Below, piece by piece: positions 7,766 to 14,395 of a stretch of 16,786 nt of DNA. The DNA is taken from the NCBI GenBank assembly GCA_900770145.1, contig CAAGJL010000244.1, forward strand, positions 1 through 16,786. The letters are read 5' to 3'. A model generated the notes under the pieces. It searched no databases and had not been told where the DNA came from. It saw nothing but the letters and a program-made list of their open reading frames with translations. This stretch comes from Clostridia bacterium (lineage in GTDB: Bacteria; Bacillota; Clostridia; Oscillospirales; CAG-272). The stretch's first letter is position 1; each line of letters opens with the position of its first letter. The position numbers and the translations under genes were made by a program.

Positions 7766-7820
7766 TAGCCTGACAGGGATATCCAAACCCGCCTTTGGCG
7801 CGCGTTCTCTTTTCAGGCTA
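7766..7820. repeat. Nested inverted repeat at the end of the DUF368 gene
   Basis: TAGCCTGA (7766-7773) and TCAGGCTA (7813-7820) are perfect 8-bp complements enclosing 39 bases. Within them CCAAA (7783-7787) pairs with TTTGG (7794-7798). The right arm includes the DUF368 stop codon. This may be a 3'-end structure that assists termination or protects the mRNA. It is short enough to be partly chance. Confidence 0.35.
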
Positions 7821-8846
7821 TTTCTGATCAAACGGGTCGTCAATCGGCTGCCTTGCCTTTTCTTCTTCCAACACCTGCTCCACAGGGATGTCATGCCGCG
7901 CCGCATCCGCTTCTTTGGCGATGATTTCGGCGGAGTTTTGCGGGATCAGGTGCAGGTGACGGCAGAGCATCGGCACCCACGTATAGGCAAAATAGCCCGC
8001 CGCAAAGGTGATAAACGCCCAGACCCACTGTTTCCACGAAGTGTGCATCAGATTCACCAGCGGGTTGGTGAGCACGCATTTTTCGATCACGATCACCGGC
8101 GCCACAAAAATCAGCGCCACGTTCACGCTCTGCAACTGCCGCGGAAAACGTTTGATGATGTAACGAAGCCCTTTGGAGAAGAGAAACGACCCTACGCCGT
8201 AGCCAATCAGGTAGATCAGCAGTAAAAACAACTGCTGGAAATAATAGCCGTTGTAGGGCGGGTGCGCCAGCCCCACCACAAGGTTTCCGGTCAGCCCGAT
8301 AAAGGCGTAATAATAGCCCATTGCCATCAGGGTCACGGCAAAGTCTACCCCCGGTACCACCAGTGTGGTGGAGGTAATCAACCCCACGCAGAACATGATG
8401 ATATAGTCTTTGGGGAAACGGATGACCTCAAATGAGACTGCCTGCCCGTTGGTGATAACCAGCGAGTAAACGATGAACACCGCGCCGACAACCAGCATAA
8501 TCAGGATGTCCGGCGCGTGTTTGAAGTTCTCTTTGTTGTCCACCGCCGTGCGGGGGATACTGCCGATGAGAAACCCCAGCACCGCAGCCACCACGGGCAC
8601 GGTAAAGCGGATATAGAGCGTGTTGAACATCACCGCGCCGAACAGCGCGCCCACGCCGTATCCTGCCAGCAGCACGCCGAGGAATGAAATGCTCTTGCGC
8701 GGCTGTTTCAGGATATGGCTGATCGCGTAGATCATATCATAGTAGACGAAAAGGACAATGGCGATGGTGCTGGCGCTCAGGCCCGGCACGGCAAGGCTGG
8801 CAAAGCCGATGACAATGCCTTTCAGGAAAAGTGTGATTTTGTTCAT
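7818..8846 (-). CDS. DUF368 (PopT-type) polytopic membrane protein
   Basis: The 342-residue protein is largely hydrophobic, with about eight or more membrane segments. It has the family N-terminus GIVIGFASLAVPGLSAST (about residues 10-27), although the usual PGxSGGT motif reads PGLSAST here. DUF368 proteins have recently been characterised as undecaprenyl-phosphate translocases (PopT), which return the C55 lipid carrier to the cytoplasmic face. That function is assigned by family only. A charged, acidic tail of about 48 residues (from CRHLHLIP) is probably cytoplasmic. The ATG immediately follows the TAA of the upstream glycosidase gene with no gap, so translation is probably coupled. It is the last gene of the leftward run. 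Confidence 0.88.
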   Translation of the reverse strand: MNKITLFLKGIVIGFASLAVPGLSASTIAIVLFVYYDMIYAISHILKQPRKSISFLGVLLAGYGVGALFGAVMFNTLYIRFTVPVVAAVLGFLIGSIPRTAVDNKENFKHAPDILIMLVVGAVFIVYSLVITNGQAVSFEVIRFPKDYIIMFCVGLITSTTLVVPGVDFAVTLMAMGYYYAFIGLTGNLVVGLAHPPYNGYYFQQLFLLLIYLIGYGVGSFLFSKGLRYIIKRFPRQLQSVNVALIFVAPVIVIEKCVLTNPLVNLMHTSWKQWVWAFITFAAGYFAYTWVPMLCRHLHLIPQNSAEIIAKEADAARHDIPVEQVLEEEKARQPIDDPFDQK

Positions 8847-10739
8847 TTAATGTTCCTGCTGTTCTTCTGAAATCGGCGCAACGCCGGCAAACGGCATCAC
8901 CGAGAGCCGCAGGTTGGTACAGCCGTAAGGAATCAGGCGCGCTCTGACCTTTTCACCGATCGGCGTGCGGTCGCGCGGGGTGGCGGCGGCAACGCCGTTT
9001 GCCTCCCCCCAGTCAATGCGCACCAGATCCGTTTCCAGTGCAAGCGGCGCACCCTCGGGGGAGAAACGGCAGGCACCGTCAAGCGGCAGTTCTACCGGGG
9101 TAAAGTCCGTTCCGGCAAGGGCATACTGCCACTCGGAGGCGGGCAGCAGTTCATAGTCGCAATACGGGAATTTGCGTACCACGCCGTCTCGCACGTATTC
9201 CAGCGGGTGCCACTCGGCGTCAATATTCAGTGCGAATAACAGGGGTCCGCGCACCACGCTCTTCATCCCGTCATAGCCGTCACGCAGTTCGGCGTCAAAC
9301 GAAAGCTCCGCCTGCACGGTCGTACTGCCGCTCCACTCCCGGTCGATCTCGAAAAACGAGCCGGGGGCGGCGGGCTTTCCGTCCACCGTGGCGCTTTTGG
9401 CAAAACCGGGGATGCGGATGAAAAACGGAAACCGAACCGGATGGCTGACGCTGACCGTATAGGTCAGGCTCCCGCGGAACGGGTAGTCGGTGTCCAGCGT
9501 CACACACACGTCCGCGCTGTCGATCTGCGTGCGCAGTTCGGCAGGCACCAGTACGGCGCCGGCAATGCCGTTGCCTTTCCGGTAGAACGAGGAAAGGCAA
9601 AGTTTTGGGAACCCCTGACCCATATTGGAGGTGCAGCAGCCGTAGTGCGGCTCCAACCCGTACAGATGCGCCTCGCCCGTGTTGGTGGTGAAGTGCACGG
9701 CTTCCTTCGGGATGACACGGCAGGCAATCTGATTTGCCATCTGCACATACTGATGCGTCCACATATCGGGCGACAGGGTCGCCGGCAGGGCATTGAAGCC
9801 CGCAAATTCGGTTTTGTCGGCAAAGGCGGGGTCTCCCGTGACCGACAGGAGCGTTTCAAAGGAGAACATTGCCTCCACCACCGAGCAAAGCTCGGTCCCG
9901 GCGATCGGAGAGGTGCCGCCAAGGCACTCGTCGCCCGAAAAAACGCCGTAAGGCTGACCGTGCGCGGCGCTCAGCTTGCCCCAAACCTCTTCAAAAAACG
10001 CGGTAGGGTCCTCCCCGCTCACGCGGCTGTAAAGCGCCGCGGATTTCAGCATCATCTCGTTGTTGACCACGTGGTGAAGCTGCCCCCAGGTCGCGCGGTC
10101 ACCGTAGCGCGGCTTTTCGTATTGCCAGCGGGTGAAAACCCGCTTCCAGTCCACGCCGATAGCCCCCATTTTGTCGGCAAGCGAGAGAATCCACTCTTCG
10201 CCGTACCATTCATACAGGCGGTAAAGGGCAAACAGCACCTCAAACCAGCGCGTAGAGCCCCAGTCCAGCACCAGATGCCGGTCGGTATGGCGGTCAAATT
10301 GCTTCATCGCGCGGTACAGCGCGTTCGGGATGCGCTCGTCCCCGGAGCAGTCGTACCACAGCACCAGCACTTTGGAAATCAGTTCCAGCGCCCAGGTGTC
10401 ATAGCGTGAACGCTCTTTGCGCTCGCAGGGGCAGAGCCAGCCGTCCGGCTCCTGCCGTGCGAGAATCGCGTCAATGTATTTTTTGGCTCTGGCTTTGAGA
10501 TCCTCGTCGTCCAGCAGATAGGCAAGCGGGATAAACCCGTCCAGCCAGTACGGCACGCGCTCCCATGAGTCATGAGAGCCGCCGATCCAGCTGCTGTCCG
10601 CTACGTCGGGCCAGATTTTGTCCAGATTTCCCGCCAGCCCCGCCGCCTGAATTTCCAGCTGGCGACGCATCCAGCCGCGGGGCTTGATTTCTTTCGAGGT
10701 AAAAGGGGAAAGCGCAAGAGGTTTTAACGTCATATCCAT
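8847..10739 (-). CDS. GH127/DUF1680 family glycoside hydrolase (beta-L-arabinofuranosidase-like)
   Basis: The 630-residue protein has an alpha/alpha-barrel-type N-terminal region and a beta-rich C-terminal half. The characterised GH127 enzyme of Bifidobacterium uses a zinc-bound catalytic cysteine held by a Glu-x-Cys and a Cys-Cys pair. Both are present here as E283-L-C285 (GTELCSVVEA) and C368-C369 (YGCCTSNMGQG). The acid/base glutamate is less clear; E271 in SGDECLGG is a candidate. No signal peptide is seen, so it acts in the cytoplasm on imported oligosaccharides or metabolites. Beta-L-arabinofuranoside is the archetype substrate but the family is diverse. AAAGGAG about six bases upstream supports the start at 10739 (a second ATG is at 10733). 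Twelve bases separate it from the FkbM-type gene. Confidence 0.88.
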   Translation of the reverse strand: MDMTLKPLALSPFTSKEIKPRGWMRRQLEIQAAGLAGNLDKIWPDVADSSWIGGSHDSWERVPYWLDGFIPLAYLLDDEDLKARAKKYIDAILARQEPDGWLCPCERKERSRYDTWALELISKVLVLWYDCSGDERIPNALYRAMKQFDRHTDRHLVLDWGSTRWFEVLFALYRLYEWYGEEWILSLADKMGAIGVDWKRVFTRWQYEKPRYGDRATWGQLHHVVNNEMMLKSAALYSRVSGEDPTAFFEEVWGKLSAAHGQPYGVFSGDECLGGTSPIAGTELCSVVEAMFSFETLLSVTGDPAFADKTEFAGFNALPATLSPDMWTHQYVQMANQIACRVIPKEAVHFTTNTGEAHLYGLEPHYGCCTSNMGQGFPKLCLSSFYRKGNGIAGAVLVPAELRTQIDSADVCVTLDTDYPFRGSLTYTVSVSHPVRFPFFIRIPGFAKSATVDGKPAAPGSFFEIDREWSGSTTVQAELSFDAELRDGYDGMKSVVRGPLLFALNIDAEWHPLEYVRDGVVRKFPYCDYELLPASEWQYALAGTDFTPVELPLDGACRFSPEGAPLALETDLVRIDWGEANGVAAATPRDRTPIGEKVRARLIPYGCTNLRLSVMPFAGVAPISEEQQEH

Positions 10740-10751
10740 TTCAAACTCCTT

Positions 10752-11834
10752 TCAGACCCGGCAAAGCAGGTCAAGGTCCCATGCCGGCACGCTCCGTGCC
10801 CGGCGCAGATACAGCCGGTAAGAGGGGCAGAGCCGATGAGCAAGTTGCGGCAGGGCAAAAAGATCTTCCGCCCGGTGGTAGCAGGCGATTTTCAGGCGCG
10901 GGGCAAAGCGGGCAATCGTCCCGGCGGAGCCGAGCAATGCCGCCGTTTCCGCGCCTTCCACATCAAATTTCAGATAATCCGCGGGCGCGCCGGCAAACAG
11001 CGCGTCCACCGTGTCGGCGCTTACCGTGGCGGTGGCGCGCCCGGTGGCGGCGCCCGCGTTGCGGTTGCCCGAGGCGTCAAACGCCAACGCCCCCGCCCGG
11101 TCGCTCACCGCCGCGCGGCGGCAGTCGATCTGCGGGCGTTTACACGTTGCCGCCCATTCGGAGAGTTTTTTGAAACTGCGCGGGTCGGGCTCCGCACAAA
11201 GAAGGTAGGAAAGTCCCGGTGCCGCGCCGATCAGTTCTCTTGCCGTGTCGCCGTTGTAAGCGCCGAAATCCCCGGCGCGGGTCACGGTGGAGAGCGAGAG
11301 CAGTTCCGCCGTGTCCGCGGGGCTGACCGCCGCCATCAGCGTTTCGTAACTTCCGGTCAGCTTGGCGCGGATTACCAAATCGAAAATCCGGCGGGATTCC
11401 TCGTCCGCAAACAGCCCCCGCGCGGCGAGAAAGTCTTCGGTGTGCGCCGTGAAAAAGGCGCGGTCAAACAGGGTTTCGCCGCAGACCGGCACATCCGGCA
11501 CCAGCAACTCATAGCGCGCCGCCACGCGGTCAAAAAGGGTCAGCACCTCCGCACGGGAGGAGCCGAACGCCAGAAGAATCACACACCCGCCGGGCGGATA
11601 GGTCGCCTCGATTTCGGAAAAGGAGCGCACCGGCATTCCGTGAAACGAGTGCCCGCGCACAAATCCGTCGCTGGCAAAAATCCCCGCCACGGGGATGCCG
11701 CGCCGCGACAGCACGGCAAGAATCTTGTCCGCCCCGTTGCCCATCCCGTACAGCAGGATGTCGCGGGGCTCATTGACCAGGCGTTCCCAGAGATCGGGCG
11801 CGTCAAAGCCCGAGAAAACCGATGGCATTGTCAT
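10752..11834 (-). CDS. Two-domain protein: Rossmann-like N-terminus plus FkbM-type SAM methyltransferase
   Basis: Residues 24-110 form a nucleotide-binding-like Rossmann region (ILLYGMGNGADKILAVLSRRG, then a GIFASDGF strand-turn). It resembles the N-terminal module often found in glycan-modifying proteins. Residues about 185-345 carry the FkbM methyltransferase signature: the SAM-binding loop DFGAYNGDTA (189-198), AEPDP (214-218) and DYLKFDVEGAE (286-296). FkbM-family enzymes O-methylate sugars, polyketides and other small molecules; the substrate here is unknown. The start at 11834 overlaps the upstream amidohydrolase gene by 32 bases; an ATG at 11828 is an alternative. No strong ribosome site is visible, which fits translational coupling. 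Confidence 0.82.
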   Translation of the reverse strand: MTMPSVFSGFDAPDLWERLVNEPRDILLYGMGNGADKILAVLSRRGIPVAGIFASDGFVRGHSFHGMPVRSFSEIEATYPPGGCVILLAFGSSRAEVLTLFDRVAARYELLVPDVPVCGETLFDRAFFTAHTEDFLAARGLFADEESRRIFDLVIRAKLTGSYETLMAAVSPADTAELLSLSTVTRAGDFGAYNGDTARELIGAAPGLSYLLCAEPDPRSFKKLSEWAATCKRPQIDCRRAAVSDRAGALAFDASGNRNAGAATGRATATVSADTVDALFAGAPADYLKFDVEGAETAALLGSAGTIARFAPRLKIACYHRAEDLFALPQLAHRLCPSYRLYLRRARSVPAWDLDLLCRV

Positions 11835-12621
11835 ATAAAATCGCTTTCTTTTCTTCGTCAGTCAACCCCGGCAGGGCAAGGAAACGAGGCAACTCCTCCC
11901 GCACACTGCGCACCGGGTAATCGGTGCCGAACATCACGCGGGAAACGCCGAGGGCACGGATGAGACGCCCCTCTTCTTCCGGAGAGAGAAAATCCATGGT
12001 GCTGGAAGCGTCAAACCACACGTTCGGGCACGCGGCAAGCGCCTGCACGTGCTCCCACGCGCGGTAGCCGCCGAGGTGTGCGGCAATCACGCGCAGGCGC
12101 GGGAAACGCCCGGTCAGCGCAAGCAGCCGCTCCGTGCGGGAAAACGCGTATTCCGCCCGGTTGTCGCCCATATGAAAGCACACGGGCAACCCCTTTTCCT
12201 CCAATGCCGCGTAAAGCGGGAAAAAGCGCGGGTCATCCAGATTGACGCCCTGAACGTCCGGATGAATCTTCACGCCCGATAATCCCAGCGAGACCGCCCG
12301 TTCCAACTCTCCCGCAGGGTCGGGGAAGTCCTGGTGCATCCCGGCAAAGCCCGCGGCAAGAAATCCCGCGCGCCGCGCGGCGGCAACGGTCTTTGCCGCA
12401 AAATCGTTCACGTGCGGCACCTGATGCGCATTGGTCGCCACGGCAAGCAGTAAAAATCCGCGCACGCCGCACGCCGCCGAGTGGGCGGCAAGTTCGGCAA
12501 AGGTGCCCTTGCCGTGAATTTCCAGGTCGCCGTAAAAGCGGTGCAACCCTGCGGTGGCTTTCGGTGCCAGCTCGTCCGGGTAGACGTGCGTGTGCACGTC
12601 AAAAACGGGAAATGCGGTCAT
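11803..12621 (-). CDS. Amidohydrolase family protein (metal-dependent, Amidohydro_2 type)
   Basis: The 272-residue TIM-barrel hydrolase has the metal site of the amidohydrolase superfamily: H10-x-H12 (FDVHTHVYP), H150 (VCFHMGDN), H182 (AAHLGG) and D234 (MFGTDYPVRS). K118-I-H120 (GVKIHPD) is conserved in the same position in related proteins. It resembles the group that includes decarboxylases and lactonases, so it could be either; the substrate is not determinable. Its ATG overlaps the HIT gene TGA as ATGA, and its own end overlaps the FkbM-type gene, giving tight coupling on both sides. Confidence 0.87.
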   Translation of the reverse strand: MTAFPVFDVHTHVYPDELAPKATAGLHRFYGDLEIHGKGTFAELAAHSAACGVRGFLLLAVATNAHQVPHVNDFAAKTVAAARRAGFLAAGFAGMHQDFPDPAGELERAVSLGLSGVKIHPDVQGVNLDDPRFFPLYAALEEKGLPVCFHMGDNRAEYAFSRTERLLALTGRFPRLRVIAAHLGGYRAWEHVQALAACPNVWFDASSTMDFLSPEEEGRLIRALGVSRVMFGTDYPVRSVREELPRFLALPGLTDEEKKAILYDNAIGFLGL

Positions 12622-12959
12622 TCGCCCATATTTTCAGGCAGTTTTTTGCCGCCGAGCAGGTGGAAATGCAGGTGGCGCACACTCTGGCACCCGTCTTCTC
12701 CGCAGTTGGTGATCACGCGGTAGCCGTTCGTCAGCCCCTCGTCTGCGGCAATCACGGGGATTGCCTCAAACACGTGCGCCACTGCGGCGCTGTTGGCGGC
12801 GGTGATGCCGTCGGCGCCCGGAATATGCTCTTTCGGGATGACCAGCACGTGCACGGGCGCCTGCGGGTTGATGTCACGAAACGCGTATACCCACTCGTTT
12901 TCAAAAACTTTGGTCGAGGGGATTTCCCCTTTTATGATTTTGCAGAACAGACAATCCAT
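12618..12959 (-). CDS. HIT-domain protein (HinT-like purine nucleoside phosphoramidase family)
   Basis: A 113-residue histidine-triad protein of usual length. The zinc-type cysteines are C3 and C6 (DCLFCKI), and the catalytic triad is HLHFHLLGG with H96, H98 and H100. HinT-type enzymes hydrolyse adenosine 5'-phosphoramidates and aminoacyl adenylates; the physiological substrate is rarely known. AGGAG precedes the start, and the gene lies 12 bases after the aspartokinase stop. It shares an ATGA overlap with the amidohydrolase gene. Confidence 0.93.
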   Translation of the reverse strand: MDCLFCKIIKGEIPSTKVFENEWVYAFRDINPQAPVHVLVIPKEHIPGADGITAANSAAVAHVFEAIPVIAADEGLTNGYRVITNCGEDGCQSVRHLHFHLLGGKKLPENMGE

Positions 12960-12971
12960 TTTTTGCTCCTC

Positions 12972-14288
12972 TTATTTGACAAATTCCCGGAAAATGGCGG
13001 ATAGCGCGGTTTCGTACGCGCCGTTATCCACGCCGAGAATGATATTGAGTTCGCTGGACCCCTGGTCGATCATCCGGATGTTGACCCCGGCGCCCGACAA
13101 CGCGTCACAAACGCGCGCCGCGGTCCCTTTAGCGTGCACCATACCGCGCCCCACCACGGCAATCAGGCACATTCCGTCCTGAATTTCAATGTGGTCAGCA
13201 TGGGTCTGCCGCTGGATGGAGCGAAGCAGTTGCTCCCGTTTTCCCTCCAGCGCCTCGGTCGGCACGATTACGCACATCGCGTCAATGCCGGAGGGCATAT
13301 GTTCAAACGAAATATCATAGTTTTCCAGCACTTCCAGCACCTTGCGCCCGAAACCGATCTCGGCGTTCATCATATCTTTTTCGATGGCGATGACCGAGAA
13401 ATTCTTTTTGCCCGCAATCCCGGTGATGACGTGCCGGGGGTCGGCACCCTCCGCCTCCCGCACGATCATGGTGCCGGGGTCGCCCGGCGCATTGGTGTTG
13501 CGGATGTTGATCGGGATGCCAGTATAGCGCACGGGGAAAATCGCCTCGTCGTGCAGTACGGTTGCGCCCATATAGGCAAGCTCCCGCAATTCCCGGTAGG
13601 TAATGGTCTCAATCGTGGGCGGGTTTTCCACCACGCGGGGGTCCGCCATTAAAAAGCCGGAAACATCCGTCCAGTTTTCGTAAAGGTCGGCGCCGACCGC
13701 CCGCGCCACGATGGAGCCGGTCACATCCGACCCGCCGCGGGTAAAGGTCTTTACGGTGCCGTTGGGCATACAGCCGTAAAAACCGGGGATGACGGCGTTT
13801 TTGTGCTTTTTGAGCTCGGTGCCCAGTTCGTCGTTGGTGCGTTCTTCGTCGAAACTGCCGTTCTCGCGGAAGAAAATCACGGTTTCCGCGTCCACAAAAT
13901 CAAAACCTAAATACTTGGCAAGAATCAGCCCGTTCAGATACTCCCCGCGGGAGGCGGCAAAATCCCGCCCGGAGGCGTGAAGCATCGCGTTTTTGATGTA
14001 TTCCAACTCCCCGGAGATGTCAAAGTCCAGACCCAGTTCCTCAATGATGGTGTTGTAGCGATGGGTGATTTTTTTGTAGTATTCCTCAATGTTTTCCCGG
14101 TTGCGGATCATTTCGTAGCAACGGTACAGCATATCGGTCACCTTGGTATCGTGCTTGCTGCGTTTGCCGGGCGCGGAGGGGACGACAAAGCGGCGCGCAG
14201 GGTCACTGCGGATGATGTCCGCCACCCGGCGGAAGTGCGCGGCGTCGGCAAGAGAACTCCCGCCGAATTTCACAACCTTTGTCAGCAT
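12972..14288 (-). CDS. Aspartate kinase (monofunctional, two ACT domains)
   Basis: The 438-residue enzyme phosphorylates aspartate, the first step toward lysine, threonine, methionine and diaminopimelate. The N-terminal kinase motif is KFGGSSLAD (residues 7-15). The aspartate/ATP region has TFTRGGSDVTGSIVARAVGAD, then WTDVSGFLMADPRVV. Two ACT domains follow (from about residue 290), one with VIAIEKDMMN and the other with LIAVVGRGM...GVNIRMIDQGSSELNI, typical of allosteric lysine or threonine control. No homoserine dehydrogenase is fused. The start at 14288 is chosen for AAAGGAG at 14301-14295; an in-frame upstream start at 14318 lies inside the hairpin. A lysC-type assignment is likely, but the isozyme is not certain. 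It leads a six-gene run with unrelated functions downstream. Confidence 0.95.
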   Translation of the reverse strand: MLTKVVKFGGSSLADAAHFRRVADIIRSDPARRFVVPSAPGKRSKHDTKVTDMLYRCYEMIRNRENIEEYYKKITHRYNTIIEELGLDFDISGELEYIKNAMLHASGRDFAASRGEYLNGLILAKYLGFDFVDAETVIFFRENGSFDEERTNDELGTELKKHKNAVIPGFYGCMPNGTVKTFTRGGSDVTGSIVARAVGADLYENWTDVSGFLMADPRVVENPPTIETITYRELRELAYMGATVLHDEAIFPVRYTGIPINIRNTNAPGDPGTMIVREAEGADPRHVITGIAGKKNFSVIAIEKDMMNAEIGFGRKVLEVLENYDISFEHMPSGIDAMCVIVPTEALEGKREQLLRSIQRQTHADHIEIQDGMCLIAVVGRGMVHAKGTAARVCDALSGAGVNIRMIDQGSSELNIILGVDNGAYETALSAIFREFVK

Positions 14289-14313
14289 ATCTGTCTCCTT
14301 TTTCAAGATAAAA

Positions 14314-14339
14314 AACAAGCGGCAGCAACGCCGCTTGTT
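14314..14339 (-). terminator. Terminator-like hairpin at the 5' end of the aspartokinase transcript
   Basis: On the minus strand AACAAGCGGC, loop GTTGCT, GCCGCTTGTT form a perfect 10-bp stem followed by TTTT, giving six U residues with the stem end. It has the form of an intrinsic terminator for the ABC transporter gene upstream. It also lies just downstream of the aspartokinase promoter and 25 bases before the start codon, so it might act as an attenuator or a 5' mRNA-protecting hairpin. Confidence 0.65.
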
Positions 14340-14341
14340 AC

Positions 14342-14371
14342 ATTATAAAGTAAACAGCCGTGAAATGTCAA
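14342..14371 (-). promoter_or_regulatory. Near-consensus sigma-A promoter for aspartokinase operon
   Basis: TTGACA (14371-14366) and TATAAT (14347-14342) on the minus strand are separated by 18 bases. Both hexamers are perfect. Predicted initiation is near 14335, inside the first arm of the adjacent hairpin. It sits in the 107-base gap after the ABC transporter gene. Confidence 0.85.
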
Positions 14372-14395
14372 GAGGAAAAAGGTCGTTTTGCAAAT

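Noticed and set aside
10836..11963. 375-codon plus-strand open frame spanning the FkbM and amidohydrolase genes.
   Set aside because: It crosses two real minus-strand genes and is Arg/Gly-rich without motifs, so it is an antisense shadow.
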